IMG/VR virus record: IMGVR_UViG_3300009164_000014
Coordinates: 1 to 37,353 of that record
Length of the DNA: 37,353 nucleotides
Reading direction: 5' to 3' (one strand)
DNA from: a virus
Shown here one piece after another: positions 29,270 through 36,801 of this stretch. Position numbers and translations under genes: made by a program. The first letter of the stretch is position 1, and every line of letters begins with the position of its first letter. The notes beneath the pieces were generated by a model that was not told the origin of the DNA, made no database searches, and was given only the letters and a program-made list of their open reading frames with translations.

Positions 29270-30511
29270 TTAATCAAGTTTCAGTTCTTCTTGAATCTTT
29301 TTAGCTTCTGCACGTTCAGCAACGGTGATTTTACCACTGTTATATTTCTCAGTTAGCGCTTCGTAACGTGTTAACTTTCCAAAGTTCTTACCTTCAGCCA
29401 AGTTAGGATTAAAAGATGTTCGTGCGGTATCGGACAAAGCAGCACCTTGCTCATACGTAATATTCTTAGCTTTCAACTCAATACGCATCTTGTTGATTAA
29501 ACGAAGAATAGTTGGAAGTTCTTGAGAGATGTTGGGCTTACTCTTTAACAATTCACCAAGTTCTTTATTAGATTGACTGCCGGGAAAGACTTTAGCAATC
29601 TGTTGAACTAAAGTCGAAGACAAAGCATTAGAGATTTCAGTATCAGAAGCTTTTGAACTGATCGGCACACCAAAAGCGCCCATAGCCTTAGACAACGCTA
29701 GTTTAGCATCTGCCGTGGCTCCTGTATAACCTGATTTAGCAGTTTGTTCAAACGTATCTAAAGAAGCTAGTGTTTGAGTACTCGCTTTGTACGCATCTCC
29801 CGCAGCTGCCCACGATTTAGCAGCTTCTTCACGATCCTTAGATAAGTATACTTTTTCAAGTGCGGAGCCAAGGTCAATACGTTGTACCGATGCTGTTGCA
29901 GCTGCTTTACTTACCTGACGTTTTTGTAGCAACTCGTTAACTTTACCTACTTCTTCAGGTGTATAGTCATTAAAAGATTTACCAGCTTTTAGACCGCTTT
30001 CTTTGGCGATTGCCAACCACTCAGCAGAGGGTTTAGCGGATAAATCAATAGCTTCTAAGTCTGAAGGATTACGCGATCTGTCAAATTTAGCAAGACTTTC
30101 GGGAGTATATTTACCCGCAATAATTGCCTTACCTGTAATTCCTTCAGAAGACGTTTTAGCTAGTTGTTCATTTGCTGCGCGAGCATCTGCGGCTAACTTA
30201 GCAGCTTGAGCAGGAGCTACATTCTGAAGTTGCATTGCTGCTTCCATCATGGAACGAGGATCGTTAAAATTAACCTGCTTCATGACGTTATTAATAGCAG
30301 TTATTTGTTGCATCTGAGGATCTTGAGCGCCCATGAGACCGCCTAAAGCATTACCTGCGCGTTGAAAGCCCCCACGGATGTCTGCCTGAGCGCGTTGCTC
30401 AGGAGTCAGTTGAGCCATTTGATAAGCTTGCTGATTTGCTAGTTGATCTTGTTGTTGTTGGTATTGTTCAGGAGTGGTAAACAACCCTGCAAACATTGAA
30501 TCTGTAGCCAT
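29270..30511 (-). CDS. Internal virion / ejection-type protein
   Basis: Starting at ATG 30511 with GGGAG ahead, this protein has 413 residues (MATDSMFAGLFTTPEQYQQQ). The N-terminal 100 residues are Gln-rich and helical (QLANQQAYQMAQLTPEQRAQ), and the rest alternates helices typical of ejection proteins. A frame seven codons longer lacks a ribosome site. It sits between two other long virion-type genes in the same operon. Assignment is from composition and gene order. Confidence 0.7.
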   Translation of the reverse strand: MATDSMFAGLFTTPEQYQQQQDQLANQQAYQMAQLTPEQRAQADIRGGFQRAGNALGGLMGAQDPQMQQITAINNVMKQVNFNDPRSMMEAAMQLQNVAPAQAAKLAADARAANEQLAKTSSEGITGKAIIAGKYTPESLAKFDRSRNPSDLEAIDLSAKPSAEWLAIAKESGLKAGKSFNDYTPEEVGKVNELLQKRQVSKAAATASVQRIDLGSALEKVYLSKDREEAAKSWAAAGDAYKASTQTLASLDTFEQTAKSGYTGATADAKLALSKAMGAFGVPISSKASDTEISNALSSTLVQQIAKVFPGSQSNKELGELLKSKPNISQELPTILRLINKMRIELKAKNITYEQGAALSDTARTSFNPNLAEGKNFGKLTRYEALTEKYNSGKITVAERAEAKKIQEELKLD

Positions 30512-30516
30512 ATTAT

Positions 30517-32595
30517 TTACTCTCCCATCCAAGTTTCATTAGCGCCTAAAACACCATCAAAAGGGTTTCCATTAGCGTAAATTTTAGCTAAGTTATTGTA
30601 ATCAATGTTTGATACATCTAAACCTGTACCTACGTTTGAGCCGCCTAAGCTAGCTAAGTACTGAGCTAAAGCAGAACCAACACCTGTATTACCTACTGCG
30701 TTTCCTAGGGCTTTACCAAACAAGGAACTACCTCCCAATCCAGCAGCGGCTGTAGCGTAAGGATTATATTGACCCGCTTTCAAAGCAGCATCAGCAGCAG
30801 ACATATTAGCTGCCAAGCCCAAACGTCCTGCGTTAGCCCCTGAAGCTGAAGACAGTTTAGCCAAGTCAGTAGACATAGTAAATGGCTGTTGACCAAGAGA
30901 TTCCACGCCTGTAGCAGTCTTCAAGCCAGCGTTGAATGGGTCGTAAGCACTTGTGAGCAAGCCTTGACCGAACTGAGTCTGTGCTCTGCCTTGCGCTTGA
31001 GCCTGAGCAGCCAACTGGAGGTCTTGCATCGCACGAGCATTAGCCAAAGCTTGTTGTTCAGGGTTAGCCATGCCTAAGTTACCACCTTGGGCAACTGAGA
31101 CACCTGTGCGACCTGTCTGCTGGAGCTGGTTAGCCAATCGAGCTGACTCGACATCACGGCTAGGCTGTAACAGAGCTTGTTGGCTAGTCATGTACTGCTG
31201 TGCAGCAGCCTCAGGAGATTGAGCGAGATAACCACGACCTAAGTTCTGCAAGTTAGTCGCATCTGTCAAGGATTGACGGTTACTGCCCATGATCTGATCT
31301 TGGTACGCTTGCAGCTGAGGAGACAACTGATAACCAGCACTTGTGAGTTGACCTGTAGTAGGGTCAATTTGGAAGTTAGATGTACCAAAGGTAGTTGTAG
31401 TACCTACAGGACGGAACTGCGACTGCTGCGAAGCTAGAGAACCCGCTTGACGAAGAGCTTCTGCTTGAGCCTGAGAAGCGGCTGTATTAGTGCTCCCTTG
31501 CATCAAACCGCCAACGCCTGTAAGAGCACTTCCAAAAAGGCTCCCTAAAAGATTGTTACTGTCTTGTGTAGTGGTTGCCATATTTCCTGTCCCTTGTGAT
31601 CCTGTGGATGGTGATCCTGTAAAAAGCGATTTAAGATAGTTGCTGAGTAATCCTGTGGCTGCTGAGCCTACTAAGTTTGGGTTTGAGCTTGGAGTCTCAG
31701 CTGCTGCGCCAATAGAGCCTAAGGTAGCGCCTTCACCCTGAGGGATATTGATACCGCTAGGATTAAAGCCTCCACCTACGTCACTGTTGTCAGGGCCATA
31801 GACACCACCAACAGCGTAAGGATCAGCGGCAGGTGCTTTAACGGCATTCATCAAGCCACCAGCAGCGGCATTAGCACCAGTGTTGATAGCTGAGTTAGTT
31901 AAGGCAGTACTTAAGTCCTGTCCTGAGAGAAGACCTGAGGCTGTACCACCGGCTAGTTGACCAGCTACTTGACTTCCTGTAGCCCCACCTACTCCGCTAG
32001 CGACTTGTCCACCAGCGTACGACAAAGCAGCGCCCTTAGCAATATCTTCAGGGCTTTTACCTTGTGCTAAACCTAAAGCAGCAGTGCCTAAAGGCCCGCC
32101 GAAGTAAGAAGCGCCAATATTGAGTGCTGTTCCAAAAACAGGATTAGCCATTATGTTAGCAAAATCTGCCTTTAAACCAGAATTACTATCAAAGGCGGCT
32201 TTCTTTGCTTGTTGTTGCGCTAAATCAGCTAAGCCCGCTTGTGTGGAACCTGAAACAATATTGCTGATAACATCGGGGGAAACATTGTTTGATTTTAGAT
32301 AGTCTTGTTGAGCCTGAAGCGTGGGATTAATAGCGCCAGCGCTTGTTGGTGATGCCCAATTAGTGTAAAAGCTATCTTTGACATTTTTAGCAAGCTCTTG
32401 AGCAACAAACTGAACAGGGTTTGCAAAAGCGTTGGTAATGACAGCTTTAACGTCTTGCGGAGTACCCAAAGATGCCAAAGCAACCTTGTCAAAAAGACCG
32501 GGAATAGCCTTTAACTGTTCAGCTGTGACACCGTAATCTGACTTCTTTAATAAGTTATTTACAAAGTCATCAGTGGCTGCGTAAGTTTCTGCCAT
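30517..32595 (-). CDS. Large internal virion / ejection-type protein
   Basis: This 692-residue protein is very rich in Ala, Gly, Gln and Ser. Residues about 145-245 form a glycine-rich, weakly hydrophobic section (LNIGASYFGGPLGTAALGLA, then GKSPEDIAKGAALSY) with repeated GGxASG units that may insert in membranes. The middle (about 375-560) is Gln-rich and helical. The C-terminus again is Gly/Ala-rich. It is the first of three long proteins after the tail-tube genes, where T7-group phages place their internal core proteins. No enzyme motif was identified. Confidence 0.7.
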   Translation of the reverse strand: MAETYAATDDFVNNLLKKSDYGVTAEQLKAIPGLFDKVALASLGTPQDVKAVITNAFANPVQFVAQELAKNVKDSFYTNWASPTSAGAINPTLQAQQDYLKSNNVSPDVISNIVSGSTQAGLADLAQQQAKKAAFDSNSGLKADFANIMANPVFGTALNIGASYFGGPLGTAALGLAQGKSPEDIAKGAALSYAGGQVASGVGGATGSQVAGQLAGGTASGLLSGQDLSTALTNSAINTGANAAAGGLMNAVKAPAADPYAVGGVYGPDNSDVGGGFNPSGINIPQGEGATLGSIGAAAETPSSNPNLVGSAATGLLSNYLKSLFTGSPSTGSQGTGNMATTTQDSNNLLGSLFGSALTGVGGLMQGSTNTAASQAQAEALRQAGSLASQQSQFRPVGTTTTFGTSNFQIDPTTGQLTSAGYQLSPQLQAYQDQIMGSNRQSLTDATNLQNLGRGYLAQSPEAAAQQYMTSQQALLQPSRDVESARLANQLQQTGRTGVSVAQGGNLGMANPEQQALANARAMQDLQLAAQAQAQGRAQTQFGQGLLTSAYDPFNAGLKTATGVESLGQQPFTMSTDLAKLSSASGANAGRLGLAANMSAADAALKAGQYNPYATAAAGLGGSSLFGKALGNAVGNTGVGSALAQYLASLGGSNVGTGLDVSNIDYNNLAKIYANGNPFDGVLGANETWMGE

Positions 32596-32603
32596 ATACG
32601 GTC

Positions 32604-32879
32604 TTACATTGTGCCGTTAGAGATCACATTACCAATGACAGTCAGATTACCTGAGCCATCAATCTTAGCTACGCTAGTGCCGCTAGACTGAATGTACAAG
32701 ACACCAGCAGTCTCTACGAAACCGAAGTTAGTGAAGTCACCATCAGCCTTAGATGCGATAGCTGTGGCAATATTGTCAAACTCAGTGTTGATCTCAGTAC
32801 CACGTACAATCTTGGCTGAGTTACCGTGTGATAAGCTATCTTTAGCTGCGAAGTTAACGCTTTTTGTGTAATTACTCAT
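32604..32879 (-). CDS. Small fibre-like adaptor protein
   Basis: This 91-residue protein begins MSNYTKSVNFAAKDSLSHGN and contains KIVRGTEINTEFDNIATAIA, a block found at the start of many phage tail fibres and separate small tail proteins. The C-terminal part (IDGSGNLTVIGNVISNGTM) is beta-rich and ends like the fibre at 3849-5390 (SNGTP). It starts in an ATGA overlap with the tail-tube B gene. It may link tail and fibre, or be the N-terminal piece of a split fibre. Confidence 0.75.
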   Translation of the reverse strand: MSNYTKSVNFAAKDSLSHGNSAKIVRGTEINTEFDNIATAIASKADGDFTNFGFVETAGVLYIQSSGTSVAKIDGSGNLTVIGNVISNGTM

Positions 32880-34432
32880 GATGATAAAATCTTTCCGTTC
32901 TTAGCTAGAATCTCTACCTTTTGAATGCTCAAAGGTGAACCGTTAATGTAAGCTTCAAAGCCTGTCTGTACTACCTTACCTGCTCCTGTAGGATAAGCTT
33001 TCAAGACTGAAAGAGCCTGACCACTAGAGTAATCGAATCCGTAATTATATTCGCTCTCACCGTAGTAAGCAATAGTATTAGTGGGAATAGTTACGTTTTG
33101 AGTGTAGAAGTTACCTGTAAAGTCGTAAGCCCACTTCATTGTGAGCGCTTGACCGTTACCACCGATAACAGTTACCAAGATAGACTTTAAGATTGAGGTA
33201 ACAGAAGGAGCACCGAAGTCAGTATGGTTAGTGTGATACTGCATCTGGTAAGTAGAAGCATTGTCTAAGTAACCAGTGTAAGATCCGACATAACCCGCCT
33301 TACCTAACAATAGAGTGCCATCTTGTTTAGCACAGAAACTGCTAGGCTCAATAGAGTCCCATACTGTTACCCTTGCTGCACCATCTTGCAACTGAGCTTT
33401 AGTGTCAAAACAATATACCTGCTTAGCGTAAGGCAAAGACAGTAAGTAAAAAGCATCAAGTGGAGAATGAACAGCTTTGATGTCAGCTAATGTCTCAGCA
33501 GTTAAGTAAGCCAGTAAGTCATTACGGACATTCTTGCTCAGTTCACGCAGGGGAGCTGACTTCTCTTGGATGGTACGCTGTAGGCTACGGACACCGGTTT
33601 GAGACAAGAAGATGATGTCTGAGTCAGTGTTAGCGATACTGTCCCTAGCGATACAGCCAATACCTGTGATAACGTCTTGAAGGACAAAACCAGTGCCTGA
33701 GGGGTCAGTAGCACCAGCGTAAATCAGGATGCTGTTTTTACCAAAGATAAACAAGAAGCCGTTATGAGCACCTAAGCCCACTACGCTATCCCCGCCTCTA
33801 GGCCATACAGTCGTAGTATCTAGAGTACCTGCTGTACCTGTGTTCCATTTATTAGGCTGCTTGGTGTTACACCACTGAATAGTGACTTTATCGCTAGCAG
33901 TCCCTACGTTCCAAAGACGACCATAAGCGGAGATAACAGCGTTAGCAAGCTGCACAGTACCAGCATAACCAGCTATCTCAGAGATACGGCGATACTGTGT
34001 TGTGGATGTTGTAGGGTTGAACTCTAAAGGATCATAGCCTTCTTGGAACAGATAAAGGCCTCCACCGAGGGAAGCCATCTGCCAGTTACTAGCTGTGATT
34101 GTAGGAGCTGTACCGCCACCACCGTAAGTCAGTTCAGTGAGCGTAGAGCCTACCAACTTAAACAACTTATTGTTACCTGCACAGATAGTGTAGCTAGTGC
34201 CGTCTACTGTAATCAGTTCACCGATAGCTTTGACGTCAGAGGTGCTCAAAGAACCTGAGGAACTGTTCACTGGTTGCCAGCCCTTACGAGCACCGATACG
34301 ACCAAACTGGTCAATAACGCAGTTAGTAGCTGTTAAAGCAAAACCCGAAGCTAAGTCAAGACTACTATCCTGAGTATTTAACCCATAGAAGCCGGGAGCA
34401 TTAACAGAGTAGGCTTGGATTTGTTGAGCCAT
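32876..34432 (-). CDS. Tail tubular protein B-like (nozzle)
   Basis: This 518-residue tail component is of the T7 gp12 class and forms the nozzle below the adaptor. MAQQIQAYSVNAPGFYGLNT opens the protein, followed by CVIDQFGRIGARKGW, both typical of this class in marine and freshwater podoviruses. The rest is beta-rich with Tyr, Thr and Ser, without enzyme motifs. ATG 34432 shares its base with the stop of the adaptor gene (TAATG). A frame five codons longer has no better start. Confidence 0.87.
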   Translation of the reverse strand: MAQQIQAYSVNAPGFYGLNTQDSSLDLASGFALTATNCVIDQFGRIGARKGWQPVNSSSGSLSTSDVKAIGELITVDGTSYTICAGNNKLFKLVGSTLTELTYGGGGTAPTITASNWQMASLGGGLYLFQEGYDPLEFNPTTSTTQYRRISEIAGYAGTVQLANAVISAYGRLWNVGTASDKVTIQWCNTKQPNKWNTGTAGTLDTTTVWPRGGDSVVGLGAHNGFLFIFGKNSILIYAGATDPSGTGFVLQDVITGIGCIARDSIANTDSDIIFLSQTGVRSLQRTIQEKSAPLRELSKNVRNDLLAYLTAETLADIKAVHSPLDAFYLLSLPYAKQVYCFDTKAQLQDGAARVTVWDSIEPSSFCAKQDGTLLLGKAGYVGSYTGYLDNASTYQMQYHTNHTDFGAPSVTSILKSILVTVIGGNGQALTMKWAYDFTGNFYTQNVTIPTNTIAYYGESEYNYGFDYSSGQALSVLKAYPTGAGKVVQTGFEAYINGSPLSIQKVEILAKNGKILSS

Positions 34433-35094
34433 TACGTTGGATACCAAGCATCGTTTTCAGGGGATCTAGCAAGCTCAAGAGCGATAGCATCGCCTAAAGA
34501 TTTCTTAGCTAGGGCGTAGGCCTCTGAACTACTCAAGCCACCGTCTTCACCACGTTCGACCAAAGCTCTAGCAAAAGCCCCTAACACTATAGGCTCTTTG
34601 ACTAGCTTAGTTGTGTCACCATCGTTGACCATATCATCTTCAGGAATTACGACACCAAAACGAATGTTGTAGACTGCATCAGGGATAGGCCAGAACTTAA
34701 CTTGAGCATCACCGCTAGTATCTACACCACCAAAGATGTAGTTAAATGGAGTTGTTTTCTGAGGGTTTGCAGTACTGTAATACTGGACATCCAGAGTAGC
34801 ATGATCCATTGGAGAAAGCGTGTACTGTCTAGTTGTGTTAATCACATCTAAGACTTTAAAACGTACACCAGCGCCTGTGATGCTGTAGTTATCGTACTGG
34901 TTAGCAATAGTCGATACTGACACAGAAGTAGTAAAGGCATCCCAATCGTAGGAGTCAGCAGCTTCACGCTTAGCGTCATTCACGAACTTACCTACGAGAG
35001 CACTCATTGTATTCTCGTTAACCGAGGTAACAGTAGGCTCACGAAGACGTATAAGAACGTCATTCACAAGCGAAAGGAAAGTAGGCAACGCCAT
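34432..35094 (-). CDS. Tail tubular protein A-like (adaptor)
   Basis: This 220-residue protein corresponds to T7 gp11, the ring joining portal and nozzle. LSLVNDVLIRLREPTVTSV at the start, VGKFVNDAKREAADSYDWDA and the C-terminal helix pair (EPIVLGAFARALVERGEDGG, LAKKSLGDAIALELARS) are characteristic. It immediately precedes the nozzle gene, as in T7-group genomes. Confidence 0.88.
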   Translation of the reverse strand: MALPTFLSLVNDVLIRLREPTVTSVNENTMSALVGKFVNDAKREAADSYDWDAFTTSVSVSTIANQYDNYSITGAGVRFKVLDVINTTRQYTLSPMDHATLDVQYYSTANPQKTTPFNYIFGGVDTSGDAQVKFWPIPDAVYNIRFGVVIPEDDMVNDGDTTKLVKEPIVLGAFARALVERGEDGGLSSSEAYALAKKSLGDAIALELARSPENDAWYPT

Positions 35095-35096
35095 GC

Positions 35097-35294
35097 TTAG
35101 TAGCCTTTCTTAGTCGGCTTCTTTTTCTTAGTCATGCCAGCTTCGGACATAGCGATAGCTACAGCTTGTTTACGGTTAGTCACAGCAGGGCCAGTCTTGG
35201 AACCAGAGTGGAGTTCACCAGCCTTGTATTCCTTCATTACTTTACCAACTTTAGCTTGCTTAGCTGTCTTAGTTTTAGGTTTCATAGTAGCCAT
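35097..35294 (-). CDS. Small basic DUF6496-like protein
   Basis: This is a 65-residue, lysine-rich protein. KVMKEYKAGELHSGSKTGPA then VTNRKQAVAIAMSEAG matches a common small phage and bacterial domain with the pattern KVMxEfKxGxLxSGSkxGpxVxxrkQAiAIAlSEAG (DUF6496 as I recall). The ends are almost all Lys, Thr and Pro, so DNA binding is plausible. It lies two bases downstream of the next gene and directly before the adaptor gene. Confidence 0.75.
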   Translation of the reverse strand: MATMKPKTKTAKQAKVGKVMKEYKAGELHSGSKTGPAVTNRKQAVAIAMSEAGMTKKKKPTKKGY

Positions 35295-35296
35295 AA

Positions 35297-35569
35297 TTAA
35301 GTACTCGCTTTCACAGTAATAGTACCTGTAACGTAAACAGTCACGTTAGCACGGATAAAAGGAGGAGGATTGGTAATTGTGATAAGGCCATCAGCAGTCA
35401 ATGCAGTGCCAATCGTTGCCCAAGTTGTATTGTCTACGCTGCCTTGAGCTGCAACAGTTGCTGAGGTAATACCTGAGACTTGAAGAAAAGCTGGTTTATT
35501 GCTATCTGTACCAGTTGAGAGCGAAGCGCCAGTAGCTGTCACAGCGTTTAAAAGAGTAGTCAATGCCAT
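35297..35569 (-). CDS. Small beta-rich virion-type protein
   Basis: This 90-residue protein is rich in Thr, Ala and Val (MALTTLLNAVTATGASLSTG). It has a pattern of short strands (PAFLQVSGITSATVAAQGSV, then PPPFIRANVTVYVTGTITVK) resembling small head or tail decoration proteins of phages. AAGGA is placed well before the ATG, in a GGACTACACACTATG leader. Its exact role is unknown. Confidence 0.65.
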   Translation of the reverse strand: MALTTLLNAVTATGASLSTGTDSNKPAFLQVSGITSATVAAQGSVDNTTWATIGTALTADGLITITNPPPFIRANVTVYVTGTITVKAST

Positions 35570-35581
35570 AGTGTGTAGTCC

Positions 35582-35953
35582 TTATTTGAGGAAGTTGAGG
35601 TGGTACTTAGCTTGGTCGTAGACACCGACAGCTTCGTCGATAATGTTGTGCAAAGCTGTATTCTCACGTGGGCAGATCTTCTCACGATTAGCTTCGATCC
35701 ACTCCGTGTGCTTCTCTAAGACAGACAACAAAGTACCTTTGTACTCGTTAGCCATCAAAGGAATGTCAATCAGTGTCCCGTAGCAGCCTTGGAACTTCTG
35801 AGCGAAAGAGTCAGCCAAGGGAATGATATTCTCATAGAATTCAGCAGTTGCTGAGTGCTCAGAGAAAGAACGAGTCTTCAAATGGACACGGTGAGCTAAG
35901 TCACGAGCCAAGAAGAGAAGAGATACGTATTTACCAGCGTACAAGGTATTCAT
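35582..35953 (-). CDS. Helical bundle protein, DUF5856-like
   Basis: This is a 123-residue mostly helical protein. LLFLARDLAHRVHLKTRSFSEHSATAEFYE has the sequence feel of DUF5856 or ferritin-like four-helix proteins seen in phages, with His and Glu residues (H22, H33, E39) where a metal site could lie; the match is not certain. It is encoded four bases short of the membrane protein gene upstream. Possible roles are metal or DNA protection or a virion accessory function. Confidence 0.65.
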   Translation of the reverse strand: MNTLYAGKYVSLLFLARDLAHRVHLKTRSFSEHSATAEFYENIIPLADSFAQKFQGCYGTLIDIPLMANEYKGTLLSVLEKHTEWIEANREKICPRENTALHNIIDEAVGVYDQAKYHLNFLK

Positions 35954-36156
35954 TTGAAGAACCTATCCATAAAGAATGTAATAGCACCGCCTACAAAGGA
36001 GGCAATGGTCATACCCATCCAGAAACCACCTTTAGACTTGTTAGCAAGCTCTAGAAGGCTCTTGACGTCATCACGTAGAGTATGCACATCAGATTGAAGA
36101 GCTTCCACCTGAGCTTCTAGACGACCAAACTCACGAGCTGATACATCATCCATCAA
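35950..36156 (-). CDS. Coiled-coil plus membrane-anchor small protein
   Basis: This 68-residue protein has a coiled coil at about 10-42 (RLEAQVEALQSDVHTLRDDV) and a C-terminal hydrophobic helix (FWMGMTIASFVGGAITFFMD). The topology is like XhlA-type lysis or membrane proteins. It overlaps both neighbours by four bases (ATGA-type). It may aid lysis or anchor something to the membrane, though it is far from the lysis cassette. Confidence 0.65.
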   Translation of the reverse strand: MMDDVSAREFGRLEAQVEALQSDVHTLRDDVKSLLELANKSKGGFWMGMTIASFVGGAITFFMDRFFK

Positions 36157-36338
36157 TGCACCTCAGCTTCTATCTTCTTTGGGCGTCCTACCTTCTTAAC
36201 TTCAGGGGCGTCCTCAACGACAACAGGGGTATCTTCTACTCGCTCGTAGTCAGGGTGACCCTTCATGGAGTCAATATCAACTTGGTGAATAAAGGTAACT
36301 GTGTTACCGCTCACGAGACATTTAAAGGTAGCTTGCAT
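36153..36338 (-). CDS. Small protein with AT-hook-like C-terminus
   Basis: This is a 61-residue protein. MQATFKCLVSGNTVTFIHQV is a strand pattern shared by a small protein family found beside capsid genes of podoviruses. The C-terminus KKVGRPKKIE has an AT-hook core GRPKK, also seen in the small terminase. The middle is acidic. No clear ribosome site precedes the ATG at 36338. Function unknown. Confidence 0.65.
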   Translation of the reverse strand: MQATFKCLVSGNTVTFIHQVDIDSMKGHPDYERVEDTPVVVEDAPEVKKVGRPKKIEAEVH

Positions 36339-36368
36339 AGTGTGTATAACCGATCTACTAGATAAACC

Positions 36369-36394
36369 AAAAGAGATCCCTTGTGAGGATCCCC
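36369..36394 (-). terminator. Probable terminator after the capsid-associated gene
   Basis: On the minus strand, GGGGATCC and GGATCTCT (plus-strand arms 36387-36394 and 36372-36379) form an eight-pair stem with two G-T pairs around a seven-base loop. TTTT follows (complement of 36369-36372, partly within the stem). It lies just downstream of the stop at 36408. Confidence 0.6.
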
Positions 36395-36407
36395 TTCAGT
36401 TTGTCTA

Positions 36408-36731
36408 TTAGACTGGACGACCAATAATCACTTTAACAGTGGTAGAAGCCAAGTCCACAGTAGAACCAGACTCGTTTTGCAAGCGCAAGGTAACTACGTT
36501 AGCAGCACTGACATAGGCGTGGCAAACCACAGCAGCTTTGTCAACACCAAATGAGAATCCCAGAACGATGTCACCAAGGACAACACCGGGGACAGCGATA
36601 GTTTCTGTTTCACCAGCACCGTCAACTAGCGAACCAGCATCTAAGGTACAAGTAACAGACCATGTATCTGAGAACAGACCACGGAATTGATCGTTACCTT
36701 GACGGGTAACAACAGCGGTAGCAGCGGGCAT
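36408..36731 (-). CDS. Capsid-associated or decoration-type protein
   Basis: This 107-residue beta-rich protein is the first gene after the major capsid gene. MPAATAVVTRQGNDQFRGLF opens it, followed by SDTWSVTCTLDAGSLVDGAG and alternating strands to VIIGRPV. Such small proteins after the capsid gene are often head-decoration or stabilising proteins. Its leader (AGGAGTAAATAAAATG) nearly matches that of the capsid gene, suggesting similarly strong translation. Assignment is by position and fold impression. Confidence 0.65.
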   Translation of the reverse strand: MPAATAVVTRQGNDQFRGLFSDTWSVTCTLDAGSLVDGAGETETIAVPGVVLGDIVLGFSFGVDKAAVVCHAYVSAANVVTLRLQNESGSTVDLASTTVKVIIGRPV

Positions 36732-36762
36732 TTTATTTACTCCTAATTAATAAGTTAAACGT

Positions 36763-36789
36763 AAAAAGACCCCCTCCGAAGAGGGGATC
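36763..36789 (-). terminator. UUCG-loop terminator after the major capsid gene
   Basis: On the minus strand: GATCCCCTC, TTCG, GAGGGGGTC and then TTTTT. Six G-C-rich pairs, one mismatch and two further pairs close the very stable UUCG loop (36768-36789), and the U-run is the complement of 36763-36767. It lies 12 bases after the capsid stop at 36802. It would limit, not abolish, expression of the next gene. Confidence 0.92.
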
Positions 36790-36801
36790 AGTTTAGTTCA
36801 A

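Noticed and set aside
28918-29304. Plus-strand open frame of 128 codons
   Set aside because: It is antisense to the ejection protein gene, and Pro/Ala-rich composition is explained by the opposite strand.
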